This document shows, one piece after another, positions 1 to 9,763 of a DNA stretch of 64,000 nucleotides. Position numbers and translations under genes: made by a program. Position 1 is the first letter of the stretch. Every line of letters begins with the position of its first letter. The stretch covers positions 62,001 through 126,000 of the forward strand of contig NZ_JAUSUQ010000007.1 of NCBI RefSeq assembly GCF_030814135.1, in the 5' to 3' direction. Source of the stretch: Caldalkalibacillus uzonensis (GTDB lineage Bacteria; Bacillota; Bacilli; Caldalkalibacillales; Caldalkalibacillaceae). Below the pieces are notes generated by a model that saw only the letters and a program-made list of their open reading frames with translations, ran no database searches and had not been told where the DNA came from.

Positions 1-1110
1 CAGCGCTTCTTCCACCGGAACGTACGTGTAGCCAAGGTCTCGGGCCACCGCTTCATAGGTGATGGAACCGCCAGCTACATTGACACCTTTTTTCAGGGAT
101 GGATTATCCAGAACAGCCTGCTTGACACCTTTGTTGGCCATTTGCAAGGCATAAGGCACAGTCACATTGGTTAAGGCAATGGTAGACGTTCTGGGCACTG
201 CTCCAGGCATGTTGGCCACAGCATAATGAACGACACCGTGTTTGACAAAAATGGGATCATCGTGAGTGGTGATGCGATCCACCGTCTCAAAGATACCACC
301 TTGGTCTACAGCCACATCGACCACAACCGACCCTGCTTCCATGGAACGGATCATTTCTTCAGTCACCAGTTTTGGCGCCTTGGCCCCTGGAATCAGCACG
401 GCACCAATCACCAGATCCGAGTCTTGCACCGCTTCCGCAATGTTGTAGGGGTTGGACATTAGCGTATTGATGCTGGAGCCAAAAATGTCATCCAATTGGC
501 GCAAACGTTCAGCGTTCAAGTCGATAATCGTGACGTCAGCTCCCAAGCCGACGGCAATTTTGGCCGCGTTGGTTCCGACAACACCGCCGCCGATGATGGT
601 CACTTTACCCCGTTTAACGCCCGGTACACCACCCAAGAGAACACCTTTACCGCCTTTTGGTTTTTCCAGAAACTGAGCACCAATTTGGACTGCCATCCGT
701 CCGGCTACTTCACTCATGGGTGTCAACAATGGCAGGGTACGATTCACTTCTACTGTTTCATAAGCCACGGCAATAACGCCTTTCTCTGTTAATGCTTTGG
801 CCAGAGAAGGTTCAGCTGCCAAGTGAAGATAGGTGAACAGTACCAGCCCCTCACGGAAATAATCATATTCGGAAGGGAGCGGCTCTTTTACCTTCATGAT
901 CATCTCAGCCCGTCCCCATACTTCAGCAGCATCTTCAATAATCGTGGCGCCGGCCTGGGTATAAGCCTCATCACTGAAACCGCTTCCAACCCCGGCCCCT
1001 GATTGAATGATTACATTGTGTCCTGCATTGACAAAGGACATAACTCCAGCCGGTGTCAAGGCCACGCGATTTTCATTATTCTTGATTTCTTTCGGTACCC
1101 CAATAATCAT
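1..1110 (-). CDS. ald: Alanine dehydrogenase (3' end cut by window edge)
   Basis: Oxidatively deaminates L-alanine to pyruvate and ammonia with NAD+, allowing growth on alanine and feeding sporulation metabolism in bacilli. The reverse strand reads an uninterrupted frame from ATG at 1110, opening [17 protein letters not shown], the family's classic N-terminus. It ends in-frame at the window edge after 370 codons with ...YVPVEEAL, so only the last few residues and the stop are missing. A GGAGG site sits just before the ATG. The PucR-type gene next to it on the same strand resembles AdeR, the known activator of ald in Bacillus subtilis, which supports the call. About 160 bases separate the two genes and the regulator has its own terminator, so they are probably transcribed separately. 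Confidence 0.95.
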   Translation of the reverse strand, partial: MIIGVPKEIKNNENRVALTPAGVMSFVNAGHNVIIQSGAGVGSGFSDEAYTQAGATIIEDAAEVWGRAEMIMKVKEPLPSEYDYFREGLVLFTYLHLAAEPSLAKALTEKGVIAVAYETVEVNRTLPLLTPMSEVAGRMAVQIGAQFLEKPKGGKGVLLGGVPGVKRGKVTIIGGGVVGTNAAKIAVGLGADVTIIDLNAERLRQLDDIFGSSINTLMSNPYNIAEAVQDSDLVIGAVLIPGAKAPKLVTEEMIRSMEAGSVVVDVAVDQGGIFETVDRITTHDDPIFVKHGVVHYAVANMPGAVPRTSTIALTNVTVPYALQMANKGVKQAVLDNPSLKKGVNVAGGSITYEAVARDLGYTYVPVEEAL

Positions 1111-1245
1111 GTTCATCCCTCCATGATAAAGTTTTGATTGGGCAGCTGACGGATTGACCTAACCTTAATGCCTCCGAACCAAAAAGTCCTCTTTAAGTCA
1201 AAGTATAGAGGGATTGGTCTGTTTTTTCTTCGTGTAGAACAGAGA

Positions 1246-1285
1246 AAATAAAAAAGACCTTTTGTAGAAACCTACAAATGGCCTT
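1246..1285 (-). terminator. Rho-independent terminator overlapping the end of adeR
   Basis: On the reverse strand a stem (AAAGGCC..TTTGTAG / CTACAAA..GGTCTTT) with a four-base loop is followed by a run of T. The regulator's stop codon lies inside the stem, so coding sequence and terminator overlap. Confidence 0.8.
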
Positions 1286-2525
1286 TCTCATTGTATCGAT
1301 TGATTTTAAGATCAATATACAACATCATTTTTTGGTTGGGGTCCCTAAGATTAATCTCACCTATTTCAGCGATGCGTTTGAGCCGGTAGTTTAAAGTATT
1401 GACATGGATATGCAGTGCTTTAGCCGTTTCGTTCAAATTGTTATCTTTGTTAAGGTAAACATTCAGTGTTTTTACCAAATTACTGTTATGTTGTTGGTCA
1501 TATTCATAAAGTTTTTGCAAGGCGTGATTGACTGAACCGTCTCTCCGTCGTTTTTCGGCAATCACATCCAGGAACTGAAAGATGCCTAAATCCTGATACG
1601 TATAAATGTTCCGAGTTTCTTCGGCAAACTTATTTTTCATGTTCAGTACAAACAGCGCTTCTTTATAGCTTTTTTCAACAGCTGGCAATTGGCGCTGGAT
1701 GGATCCGCAGGCACCTGTCATGGAGGACACGCCGAAACGCTCTTTCATAAGGGCAGTACAGGAGGGGATAAACTGCCGGAAATCTTTATAGGGTGATTGG
1801 ATAGAATGAGGGGCCGCCAGCAGGATAAACTGCTGTCCGTCTGTGGTATTTAACACCGGCTTGATCCCCTGAGATGTTTTTAAAATATAGCTCATCTGAT
1901 TCTCCAGCTTGACATCCACATCCTGGGCAAACTGAAAAACAATCACGGTGGCCAGAGAAGGAAAAGTGATGTCCAGCTCGGCAAACTTTTCCTTGATCTC
2001 ATTCTCTGTACCAGCATGTCCGGTTAGCAGCTGCCATAGCAACTCCTGATGGCCTGCTTCCCGTTTATGTTTGCGGGCGTGCCGTTTCAGCAGCAGATTT
2101 TTGGCCGCTTCGGCTGCTTGCTTCAATAGAACCAATTTGTCATCATCAAGGGTTTGGTCCGTCTCCAGTGCCCAGATGTATCCCAGGACCTGTTCATTGT
2201 GGCGGATGGAAATCGCCACTCTGTTATCCAGACCAATATTGCTGATCCTCTCCACCCGGAGCGGTTCGCTGCTAGCCATCAGCGCAGGGATAACGCCGTT
2301 TTTCCACAAGCTGTTAATCACTTTTTCAGGTACCCGTCTGCCCATAATGGTGGCCGTCCGTGCCGGATCTGTCCGGTCGTCATGGGTGCTGTAAGCAAGC
2401 AGTCTGTGGTTGGCATCTTCTAAGGTGATGGGACAGGACAGCACATCACTAATGCAATCCACCAAGCTTTCCAGATCTCCATATATCCCTTTGAAAGGAT
2501 TGTGGTCCGGTGTGGCGCCCTTCAT
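1272..2525 (-). CDS. adeR: PucR/CdaR-family transcriptional activator, AdeR-like
   Basis: Probable activator of the neighbouring alanine dehydrogenase gene. The N-terminal two thirds resembles a GAF-like sensor region. The C-terminus has the PucR-family helix-turn-helix signature: LNVYLNKDNNLNETAKALHIH, then VNTLNYRLKRIAEIG. The start is placed at the ATG at 2525, preceded by AAGGGGG at good spacing. An upstream in-frame start at 2558 has no ribosome site. This gives 417 residues, normal for the family. In B. subtilis the PucR-type protein AdeR (YukF) sits beside ald and activates it. The same neighbourhood here makes that role likely, though the inducer cannot be read from sequence. Confidence 0.85.
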   Translation of the reverse strand: MKGATPDHNPFKGIYGDLESLVDCISDVLSCPITLEDANHRLLAYSTHDDRTDPARTATIMGRRVPEKVINSLWKNGVIPALMASSEPLRVERISNIGLDNRVAISIRHNEQVLGYIWALETDQTLDDDKLVLLKQAAEAAKNLLLKRHARKHKREAGHQELLWQLLTGHAGTENEIKEKFAELDITFPSLATVIVFQFAQDVDVKLENQMSYILKTSQGIKPVLNTTDGQQFILLAAPHSIQSPYKDFRQFIPSCTALMKERFGVSSMTGACGSIQRQLPAVEKSYKEALFVLNMKNKFAEETRNIYTYQDLGIFQFLDVIAEKRRRDGSVNHALQKLYEYDQQHNSNLVKTLNVYLNKDNNLNETAKALHIHVNTLNYRLKRIAEIGEINLRDPNQKMMLYIDLKINRYNEKGHL

Positions 2526-2776
2526 GTCCAACCCCCTTAGACAAAATAAACGAATCATGTCCGCTGTTCTCCGCTGTTCGGCAACTTACCAAATTCATCG
2601 CATCAGATGTGTTACTTTTATTTAAACTTAAAACAAGGGCGAAGATCAAGGTTATAAATTCCAATGCCCCTCATTTGCTTCAAACCTGTGATATACTATA
2701 GACTGGTTATGAGTTTTGCAGCGCAACCGACAATATGATGAAGATACAGAAAAAAATTGAAAGGTGGACAGGATAT

Positions 2777-4195
2777 ATGTCTAAACAACAAGTGGGTGTG
2801 ATCGGCTTAGCTGTCATGGGCAAAAATTTGGCCCTCAATATGGAGAGTAAAGGCTATAGCGTCTCCGTATATAACCGTTCACCGGAAAAAACCACAGCGT
2901 TTCTGGAGGAAGCCAAAGGTAAAAATGTCGTTGGTACATACAGTATTGAGGAATTTGTTGCATCACTGGAAAAACCGAGGAAAATCATGTTAATGGTCAA
3001 AGCGGGAGAAGCCACGGACGCGACTATTGAACAGCTCCTGCCTTACCTTTCTCCAGGTGATATTCTCATTGACGGCGGAAATGCTTTTTTTGAAGATACC
3101 ATCCGGCGATACAAGGCCTTGCGGGAGAAAGGCATTCACTTCATCGGGGCCGGTGTGTCCGGCGGTGAAGAGGGGGCTTTAAAAGGACCGGCCATCATGC
3201 CCGGCGGGGACAGGGAGGCCCACCAACTTGTTGCCCCTGTTTTTGAAGCCATTGCCGCCAAAGTGAATGGTGAGCCGTGCACCACCTATATTGGTCCGGA
3301 TGGAGCCGGACATTATGTGAAAATGGTGCATAACGGCATAGAGTACGGTGATATGCAGCTGATCGCTGAAGCATACCATCTGCTCAAGGAAGTGGCGGGT
3401 CTCAATACGCAGGAGCTGCATGAGACGTTTAGCGAGTGGAATAAGGGAGAGTTGGACAGTTATTTGATTGAAATTACCGCCGATATTTTTACCAAGCAAG
3501 ATCCTGAAACCGGGAACCCCATGGTGGATGTCATTTTGGATACGGCTGGGCAAAAAGGAACCGGGAAATGGACCAGTCAAAGCGCCCTGGATTTGGGGGT
3601 TCCGTTATCCATCATCACCCAGTCTGTCTTCTCCCGCTTCCTGTCAGCGCTGAAAGAAGAGCGGGTTCAAGCAAGCCAAGTGATTAGAGGCCCCCAACCT
3701 AAACAATATGACGGAAATAAGGAAGCGTTGATTGAATCGATCCGCCAAGCTTTGTATGCCAGTAAAATTTGTTCCTATGCCCAGGGGTTTGCTCAAATGC
3801 GAGCTGCATCCGAAGCCTATGATTGGAACTTGGATTACGGAGATATCGCTATGATTTTCAGAGGAGGTTGCATTATCCGGGCCCGTTTCTTGCATAACAT
3901 TAAGGAAGCTTTTGACCGTGACCCGGACCTCCCCAACCTGTTGCTGGACCCCTACTTTAAGGATGCAGTGGAGCGCTATCAGGAGGCGTGGCGGAACGTT
4001 GTCTCCACCGCGGTCCGTTACGGCATTCCGGTGCCGGCTTTTTCCAGTGCCCTGGCCTATTTTGACAGTTACCGCACGGAGCGTCTGCCTGCTAACTTGC
4101 TGCAAGCCCAGCGGGATTACTTTGGGGCTCATACCTTCCAGCGTGTGGATAAACCGGGCAGCTTCCATTTTGATTGGATGAAAAAACAGAAATAG
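2777..4195 (+). CDS. gnd: 6-phosphogluconate dehydrogenase, decarboxylating
   Basis: Converts 6-phosphogluconate to ribulose 5-phosphate and CO2 with NADP+ in the oxidative pentose phosphate pathway. It has the Rossmann nucleotide-binding start ([15 protein letters not shown]), the substrate-binding segment [19 protein letters not shown] and the catalytic helix [19 protein letters not shown] with its conserved Lys and His-Asn. The C-terminal all-helical domain is complete, for a total of 472 residues, the usual length. The start at 2777 follows AAGGTGG; an earlier in-frame ATG at 2735 has no comparable site. It is divergent from the adeR-like gene. An extended -10 box (TGATATACT) lies near 2690. 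Confidence 0.95.
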   Translation: MSKQQVGVIGLAVMGKNLALNMESKGYSVSVYNRSPEKTTAFLEEAKGKNVVGTYSIEEFVASLEKPRKIMLMVKAGEATDATIEQLLPYLSPGDILIDGGNAFFEDTIRRYKALREKGIHFIGAGVSGGEEGALKGPAIMPGGDREAHQLVAPVFEAIAAKVNGEPCTTYIGPDGAGHYVKMVHNGIEYGDMQLIAEAYHLLKEVAGLNTQELHETFSEWNKGELDSYLIEITADIFTKQDPETGNPMVDVILDTAGQKGTGKWTSQSALDLGVPLSIITQSVFSRFLSALKEERVQASQVIRGPQPKQYDGNKEALIESIRQALYASKICSYAQGFAQMRAASEAYDWNLDYGDIAMIFRGGCIIRARFLHNIKEAFDRDPDLPNLLLDPYFKDAVERYQEAWRNVVSTAVRYGIPVPAFSSALAYFDSYRTERLPANLLQAQRDYFGAHTFQRVDKPGSFHFDWMKKQK

Positions 4196-4224
4196 TAGAG
4201 AGGGCCGGATAAGGGGGATTTCAT

Positions 4225-5085
4225 ATGAAAATGCGCGTCTCTGCCGTTCAATATCATTTGCGTACGATTCACGATTTTCGTGAGTTTGCTGAACAAGTAA
4301 CCCATTACGTAAAAACAGCAGTTGAATATGAAGCCGAATTTGTATTGTTTCCTGAGTTTTTCACCACCCAATTAATGTCGATCCGGGATAAAGAGCACCC
4401 GCAGGGCTATTCCATACAAGAACTGGCCCTGTTTACGGACGATTACCTGGAGTTGTTCACCTCACTGGCCAAAGAACATGGCTTGTATATTGTTGGCGGC
4501 ACTCATGTGGTTGAAAAAGAAGGTAAGTTGTATAATACGGCTCACCTGTTTGATCCGGACGGCAGTGTGGCCACGCAGCCCAAGCTGCATATGACGCCAA
4601 CAGAAGAAGAGGATTGGAAATTAACCCCTGGTGATGATGTGCAGGTGTTCGATACAGAGAAAGGGGTTGTCGCCCTCTTGATCTGTTATGATATTGAATT
4701 TCCCGAAGTGGTCAGAATGGTAAGGGCAAAGGGAGCCAATGTGATCTTTTGTCCCTCCTGTACTGATGACCAGCACGGTTTTTACCGGGTGCGCTATACC
4801 GCACACGCCCGCGCGGTGGAAAATCAGGTCTACGTGGTAAACACCGGCACGGTGGGTGCGCTGCCTACAGTGGACTTTATGCGGGCCAATTATGGTCAGG
4901 CAGCAATGATCACGCCTAACGACATTCCCTTCCCGCCAAGAGGCATTCTCATGGAGGGAGAGGTCAATCAAGATATGGTGATTACCGCCGATCTTGACCT
5001 GGAACTGCTGGACAAAGTCCGCAACAATGGCGCGGTCCGCACCTGGCGTGACCGCCGGACCGATTTATATCCCGATTGGACTTAA
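4225..5085 (+). CDS. Carbon-nitrogen hydrolase (nitrilase superfamily amidase)
   Basis: Predicted cytoplasmic amidase or C-N hydrolase of the nitrilase superfamily. The Glu-Lys-Cys triad is visible: E44 in LFPEFF, K120 in QPKLHM and C154 in LLICYDIEFPE. Length 286 residues, normal for a single-domain member. The ATG at 4225 follows AAGGGGGA. A GNAT-family gene starts 16 bases after its stop. In B. subtilis YhcX the same two activities are fused in one chain, acetyltransferase first and hydrolase second. Here they are separate genes in the opposite order, which suggests a shared but unidentified substrate. The exact substrate is not deducible. Confidence 0.85.
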   Translation: MKMRVSAVQYHLRTIHDFREFAEQVTHYVKTAVEYEAEFVLFPEFFTTQLMSIRDKEHPQGYSIQELALFTDDYLELFTSLAKEHGLYIVGGTHVVEKEGKLYNTAHLFDPDGSVATQPKLHMTPTEEEDWKLTPGDDVQVFDTEKGVVALLICYDIEFPEVVRMVRAKGANVIFCPSCTDDQHGFYRVRYTAHARAVENQVYVVNTGTVGALPTVDFMRANYGQAAMITPNDIPFPPRGILMEGEVNQDMVITADLDLELLDKVRNNGAVRTWRDRRTDLYPDWT

Positions 5086-5100
5086 GGGGGGATGTGGGCA

Positions 5101-5772
5101 ATGTATAAAAAGCTTTATCTTCCCTATCATGGGAAAAACGCCCGGGTGGTTATCCGCAACTATACTGAGCAGGATTTTGCGGAACTGATCCGCATTCAAC
5201 AGGAAAGTTTTCCGCCTCCTTTTCCTTCTGAGCTGTGGTGGAATGTACAGCAACTAAATAATCATGTGACCATTTTTCCTGAGGGAGCCTTATGTGTGGA
5301 AGTGGAAGGAACACTAGCCGGATCAATGACAGGGCTCATTGTCCACTTTGATCGCCATCACCCTGCCCACACCTGGGAAGAGATAACGGATAACGGCTAC
5401 ATCACCAATCACAACCCCCAAGGCAACACCCTGTATGTGGTCGATATTTGTGTCCGGCCGGGATACCGTGGCCTTGATCTGGGCAAATGGCTCATGCAAT
5501 CCATGTATGAAGTGGTGGTGTACAAAGGGTTGGAGCGGCTGTTAGGCGGTGGCCGCATGCCCGGCTATCACAAACATGCCTCTCACTTATCAGCTGATCA
5601 ATACCTGCACAAAGTTGTGAACGGCGAGCTGAAGGACCCGGTGATCAGCTTTCTGCTCCGTTGTGGACGCACACCTTTGGGGGTCGTGCCCAATTATTTG
5701 GAGGATGAAGAGTCACACAACTATGCGGCTCTGATGGAATGGCGCAATCCCTTTTTGCAAAACGGAACATAA
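5101..5772 (+). CDS. GNAT-family N-acetyltransferase (YhcX N-domain-like)
   Basis: Predicted acyl-CoA-dependent N-acetyltransferase of 223 residues. The acetyl-CoA-binding core is recognisable in LYVVDICVRPGYRGLDLGKW, where VRPGYRGLDLG fits the (R/Q)xxGxG/A loop in a slightly altered form. A long C-terminal part (GGGRMPGYHKHA onward) is typical of the large YhcX-like acetyltransferase group. The start is placed at ATG 5101, about nine bases after the GGGGGG ribosome site; the in-frame ATG at 5092 lies too close to it. It is translated from the same transcript as the upstream nitrilase-family gene and is followed by a terminator, so the two form a bicistron. The substrate is unknown. Confidence 0.8.
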   Translation: MYKKLYLPYHGKNARVVIRNYTEQDFAELIRIQQESFPPPFPSELWWNVQQLNNHVTIFPEGALCVEVEGTLAGSMTGLIVHFDRHHPAHTWEEITDNGYITNHNPQGNTLYVVDICVRPGYRGLDLGKWLMQSMYEVVVYKGLERLLGGGRMPGYHKHASHLSADQYLHKVVNGELKDPVISFLLRCGRTPLGVVPNYLEDEESHNYAALMEWRNPFLQNGT

Positions 5773-5798
5773 GCATAAAGCTGTTAATAAAGTACCTT

Positions 5799-5846
5799 AG
5801 CTTGCAGACGACAAAGCATCAGGATCCAAGGGCTGCAAGCTTTTTT
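5799..5846 (+). terminator. Rho-independent terminator after the hydrolase-GNAT pair
   Basis: The inverted repeat AGCTTGCAG ... CTGCAAGCT encloses a loop of about 22 bases and is followed directly by TTTTTT. Confidence 0.75.
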
Positions 5847-5968
5847 GTTTTATATATGGTTTAATGATATGCTTCCAAAAGCTTATTTTCACTGGCATGG
5901 GACAACCACCGTTGCAGGATTTGTTGATATTCATAAGATGAGATATCAACGAGAAAGGAGGTTGGACC

Positions 5969-7276
5969 ATGTCAATGCTTTCCATTATTCGCTTTATTCT
6001 CGGATTTGGGTACAAGCTGGACCGCTCCCTGCGCAAGGTACTGCTCAAACCTTATCGTACCTTGCGCTGGATTCCTTGTTTATTGTACCCTCTGCTGGAG
6101 AAGATACTGAAGAAGACGGTTTCCCTTCCGGTGATTATTCAGTTTGACGAACAAAGTTTTCAAACCATGGATACGGTTATGGGTATAACCAGGCAATATT
6201 GGCGTTGCCGGATCAAGCACCGTTATCCTGCGGTAGGGTGCTGTTCAGCTGACTTAAATGTTGAAGCGATCGAAAAGCTGGTCACTGACTGTCCACAAGT
6301 GAAAAAAATCTTTTTTGACCGGGAAGTTCGTGCGCTCCTGGATGTGGCTTCTCCTGCCATCTTGGCCCATCGCGTGCATCGCCAAGGATTGACCGGAAAA
6401 GGAGTGACGATCGCCGTTATTGATACGGGGATTTATCCTCATCCTGATTTAATCAATCCAGAGAACCGGCTTGTTGCCTTTAAAGATTTTGTCAACCAGC
6501 GCACTGAACCTTATGATGACCATGGCCACGGGACTCATTGTGCCGGAGATGCTGTGTCCAATGGCTACAGTTCAAATGGCACATATACGGGTCCTGCGCC
6601 GGAAGCACAAGTGGTGGGTGTTAAAGTGCTAAATGGAATGGGGAGCGGCAACTTGTCCACGGTTATGGCCGGGGTACAGTGGTGTATCGATCATAAAGAA
6701 CAATATGGTATTGATATCATTTCAATGTCCCTGGGCAGCACGGCCACCCAGCCGGCCAAAGATGATCCACTGGTGCAAATAGTAGAAAAAGCTTGGCGAG
6801 CCGGCATCGTTGTCTGTGCGGCAGCGGGAAATGAAGGGCCGGAAGAAGGTACCATTGCCAGTCCGGGAATCAGCCCGCTGATTATCACCGTGGGTGCGAT
6901 GGATGATAAGGGAACAGTGACCCGTGAAGATGATGAGGTGGCACCGTTTTCCAGCCGGGGCCCCACCGTGGATCAAAAAGGAAAACCCGATCTTTTGGCT
7001 CCAGGTGTAAATATTATTTCCTGGCGCGCACCAGGTTCCTTTTTGGATAAAGCATCTAAATCCGGGTGGGTGGGAGAGTATTATATGACTATGTCGGGCA
7101 CATCTATGGCCACCCCCATTTGTGCCGGTGTGGCTGCGCTTATCCTAGAGCAACATCCCGGTCTGAGTCCGGACGAGGTGAAACGCAGGATGCTGGAGAC
7201 TGCACAAGATTGGGACTTGCCACCCCAGGTGCAAGGAAAAGGGTATGTGGACGCTGAGCAGGCAATAAGCATATAA
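5969..7276 (+). CDS. aprX: S8 subtilisin-like serine protease, AprX type
   Basis: Subtilase with all catalytic landmarks: Asp152 in AVIDTG, His187 in HGHGTHCAG, oxyanion Asn288 in AAAGNEG and Ser379 in SGTSMATP. Length 435 residues matches AprX of B. subtilis (about 442). The first 130 residues form a propeptide-like domain (PVIIQFDEQSF..., KIFFDREVRALLD). No classical signal peptide is evident: the N-terminus carries basic residues and hydrophobic patches but no clear cleavage site, consistent with the intracellular AprX group. ATG at 5969 follows AAAGGAGG at ideal spacing. It is a single-gene unit between two terminators. Its physiological substrates are unknown. Confidence 0.92.
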   Translation: MSMLSIIRFILGFGYKLDRSLRKVLLKPYRTLRWIPCLLYPLLEKILKKTVSLPVIIQFDEQSFQTMDTVMGITRQYWRCRIKHRYPAVGCCSADLNVEAIEKLVTDCPQVKKIFFDREVRALLDVASPAILAHRVHRQGLTGKGVTIAVIDTGIYPHPDLINPENRLVAFKDFVNQRTEPYDDHGHGTHCAGDAVSNGYSSNGTYTGPAPEAQVVGVKVLNGMGSGNLSTVMAGVQWCIDHKEQYGIDIISMSLGSTATQPAKDDPLVQIVEKAWRAGIVVCAAAGNEGPEEGTIASPGISPLIITVGAMDDKGTVTREDDEVAPFSSRGPTVDQKGKPDLLAPGVNIISWRAPGSFLDKASKSGWVGEYYMTMSGTSMATPICAGVAALILEQHPGLSPDEVKRRMLETAQDWDLPPQVQGKGYVDAEQAISI

Positions 7277-7289
7277 CGAGATGTAGACA

Positions 7290-7329
7290 GCGGGAAAACA
7301 GAACAAATGTTTTCTCGCCTTTTGTTTTT
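7290..7329 (+). terminator. Probable terminator after aprX
   Basis: The imperfect stem CGGGAAAACA / TGTTTTCTCG with a seven-base loop is followed by CCTTTTGTTTTT. Confidence 0.6.
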
Positions 7330-7452
7330 AATCCGGACTTATCTATAACTGTCATGGCTGGTTTTTTGAAAAAGAAAGCCCTTGTCATGCATGAGTGGCT
7401 GTCAAAAGGGAAAAATCTTTTAAAGAGCTATCATGCTGACAGGAGGGACCTT

Positions 7453-8502
7453 ATGGTCTATCTTTTATTTGCTATTTCCGCTGTTGTGACCATTATTGTT
7501 GCTGTGCGTTTGTCCACCTACGCGGATGTGATCAGTCATAAGACAGCATTTGGAGGTATGTTAATCGGTGCTGTTTTGCTCGCTATGGCAACATCCTTAC
7601 CTGAGGTAACGACCAGTGTAACCGCAGTGTTGATCAATAATCCCGATCTGGCCGTGGGTAATTTATTGGGCAGTAACTTATTTAATTTGTTGATCATTGC
7701 TGGATTTGACCTTTATTTTCGTCGTCGGCAAGGCTTCCTGCAGGCAACCCGGCCGCAAATATATACCGCTATCCTGGCCCTCTATCTCACCTTGGCTGTC
7801 TTTATATTCTTGCTTATCAAGTTTCCCTATAGCGTGTGGGGCGTGGGTTGGGATACGTTATTTCTTATCAGTGTTTACGGGGCAGGCATGGCTATGATTT
7901 CCCGGGTAAAAAAAGAGGACGGAGGCGAGAAAAAGCTTCCTCATTTACAGCGAAGCCCCATGTCTGTTCCCGGAGGAGGAGAGAAGAGACAGGAGTCGGT
8001 AAAGGATCCTTCCCGGGAGATCCCTGTGCGCCGGGCTTGGATTGGCTTCATTGTGGCTTCTATGATCATCCTGGTGGCTGGTTCAGTCTTAACCATGACC
8101 GGAGACCGGATCGCCGTTTTGACTGGCTTAGGCTCAACATTTGTAGGCAGCTTTTTGATTGCCGCTTCCACTTCATTGCCTGAATCTGTATCGGTTTACA
8201 TGGCTTTTCAACTGCGCAACTATCAATTGGCCATTGGCTCGATCTTGAGCAGTAATTTGTTCAACATCTTAATTCTAGGTGGCACGGATGTGTTTTTTCG
8301 TGCCGGACCTATTCTTTATGCAGCTGACGCAGCCCACCGTATCACAGCCATGTCAGGCATTGTTCTGCTGGGGCTTGTCCTCTACGCTCTGGGGCGCAGA
8401 CGGTCTCGTCCCCTGTTTTATCCCGTGCCATCTATTGTGCTGGTTTTACTCTATTTTGTCTACAGTTACTTCATTTTTCTCACTTCATCCAAACCGCAAT
8501 AA
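7453..8502 (+). CDS. CaCA-family sodium/calcium exchanger-like membrane protein
   Basis: Integral membrane cation antiporter of the Ca2+:cation superfamily. Two homologous halves carry the alpha-repeat signatures: AMATSLPEVTTS with GNLLGSNLFNLLII in the first, and AASTSLPESVSV with GSILSSNLFNILILGG in the second. The acidic residue in SLPE is the ion ligand. A polar, charged loop between the halves (around residues 155-195) is the cytoplasmic linker. The start is placed at ATG 7453, preceded by AGGAGGG at good spacing, giving 349 residues; an upstream in-frame start at 7354 lacks a ribosome site. Ion specificity (Ca2+/H+ versus Ca2+/Na+) cannot be told. Calcium or sodium handling would suit an alkaliphile. 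Confidence 0.85.
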   Translation: MVYLLFAISAVVTIIVAVRLSTYADVISHKTAFGGMLIGAVLLAMATSLPEVTTSVTAVLINNPDLAVGNLLGSNLFNLLIIAGFDLYFRRRQGFLQATRPQIYTAILALYLTLAVFIFLLIKFPYSVWGVGWDTLFLISVYGAGMAMISRVKKEDGGEKKLPHLQRSPMSVPGGGEKRQESVKDPSREIPVRRAWIGFIVASMIILVAGSVLTMTGDRIAVLTGLGSTFVGSFLIAASTSLPESVSVYMAFQLRNYQLAIGSILSSNLFNILILGGTDVFFRAGPILYAADAAHRITAMSGIVLLGLVLYALGRRRSRPLFYPVPSIVLVLLYFVYSYFIFLTSSKPQ

Positions 8503-8554
8503 TAGGTAAAAATAATGAAAGTGGAAGAGGGTTTTACCGCAAAATATTGTCTCT

Positions 8555-9559
8555 GTGGAAAACCGTTCCAGGGATCGGTTTCATCAAATTGGTTTTGAAT
8601 TAAACAAGATGGCGTTGGAGATCAAAGCGATTATGGCTGAATTGGCTTCCGCCTCGGAGTTGACTCAGGACATTAGCAGGAGTCAGGCCAAGGAAGCGGA
8701 CCAACTGGCCAAAACATTTGAAGACTTGTCTGCCATGACCCAAGAGTTTCAGTCTGGCACCCAACAGCAATTGGCTTCATTGGAAGAAGCGAATGCCATG
8801 ATACGAGAAATGCAACAGGCGATCGAAAGTTCACAGCACAACGCTGGAACCGCTTTAACATTAAGTGAACGGGCGTTTGCCACAGCAGATGAAGGGACCG
8901 CAGCTGTTCAAAAGGCGGAAGAGCATATGCAATATATCCGCCGTACGATACAAGAGACAGCTCAGGTGATTCACCGTGTTTCAGCTGACGCTAACGAAGT
9001 GCTGAATAAGGTATCTGCAATCACGGATATCGCCAAACAAACCAACTTGCTGGCTTTAAATGCTTCCATTGAAGCGGCCAGAGCGGGAGAACACGGGCAG
9101 GGATTTGCTGTCGTGGCCCAAGAGGTGCGCAAATTGGCTGAGGATACATCTTCTTTTGCCGCAAATATCATTGAGATTTTAAGTCAGACAGATGAACAGG
9201 TGAACTGTGCTGTCCGGCAAGTGGAAGCCAGTGTGCAAGCGATTGAGGAGGGTGTTGGCGTTATCAGTGAAACCGGTCAATCTATTACAGGACTGCATCA
9301 GATTGTTGAACAAACACGGGATCAGGTTGCGGACAATCACGAGCGGGCCACACAGTTAATTGATGAATGTACACAATTAAGCAAAATTATGGATGAACTG
9401 ACCCGCATCGCTGAGGACTTTACCCAATCAGCTGCGCAAACAGCAACAGCGATGGATGAACAGGTGAACACCGTTCAAGCTTTGGCCCAAGATGCCCAAA
9501 AGTTATCTGAACAGTCGGAGCAGTTGGATACTATTGTTCGACGGTTCCGCATTGAATGA
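8555..9559 (+). CDS. Soluble methyl-accepting chemotaxis-type signalling protein
   Basis: Chemotaxis transducer output module of 334 residues. The highly conserved hairpin tip is present ([24 protein letters not shown], then [16 protein letters not shown]), flanked by long heptad-patterned helices with Gln/Glu pairs typical of methylation sites. No transmembrane segment and no recognisable PAS, GAF or heme domain precedes it; the first 40 residues are a short amphipathic stretch. It is therefore a cytoplasmic transducer that must sense through another protein or an unrecognised N-terminal element. The start codon is GTG at 8555 without a strong ribosome site, so the exact start is uncertain. 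A terminator follows. Confidence 0.85.
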   Translation: MENRSRDRFHQIGFELNKMALEIKAIMAELASASELTQDISRSQAKEADQLAKTFEDLSAMTQEFQSGTQQQLASLEEANAMIREMQQAIESSQHNAGTALTLSERAFATADEGTAAVQKAEEHMQYIRRTIQETAQVIHRVSADANEVLNKVSAITDIAKQTNLLALNASIEAARAGEHGQGFAVVAQEVRKLAEDTSSFAANIIEILSQTDEQVNCAVRQVEASVQAIEEGVGVISETGQSITGLHQIVEQTRDQVADNHERATQLIDECTQLSKIMDELTRIAEDFTQSAAQTATAMDEQVNTVQALAQDAQKLSEQSEQLDTIVRRFRIE

Positions 9560-9589
9560 AAATCAAATGCAATGCCAAGCGTACATCTA

Positions 9590-9617
9590 AGCGTACATCT
9601 GTTGTACGCTTTTTTTA
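9590..9617 (+). terminator. Rho-independent terminator after the chemotaxis gene
   Basis: The stem AGCGTACA / TGTACGCT is followed by TTTTTTT. The left arm is part of a small direct repeat (GCGTACATCT twice, 9579-9600). Confidence 0.85.
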
Positions 9618-9651
9618 TGTTGAACCCAAATGAAAAATTTGAAAATTAATG

Positions 9652-9681
9652 TTGCTCATTCAAAAAGAGTTGTTATATAAT
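9652..9681 (+). promoter_or_regulatory. Sigma-A-like promoter upstream of the small zinc protein
   Basis: TTGCTC and TATAAT are separated by 18 bases. Just downstream (about 9692-9707) the interrupted palindrome AATACAATACTGTATT could be an operator in the initially transcribed region. The protein binding it, if any, is not known. Confidence 0.5.
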
Positions 9682-9763
9682 AGTATCAGATAATACAATA
9701 CTGTATTAGTACAGCTCGCCAGCAACATCCACACAACAAATCGTCAAGAGAGGAGGATAACAC

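Noticed and set aside
2071-2394. Open frames on the + strand across the adeR-like gene
   Set aside because: They are antisense shadows of a well-supported regulator and lack ribosome sites and family motifs.
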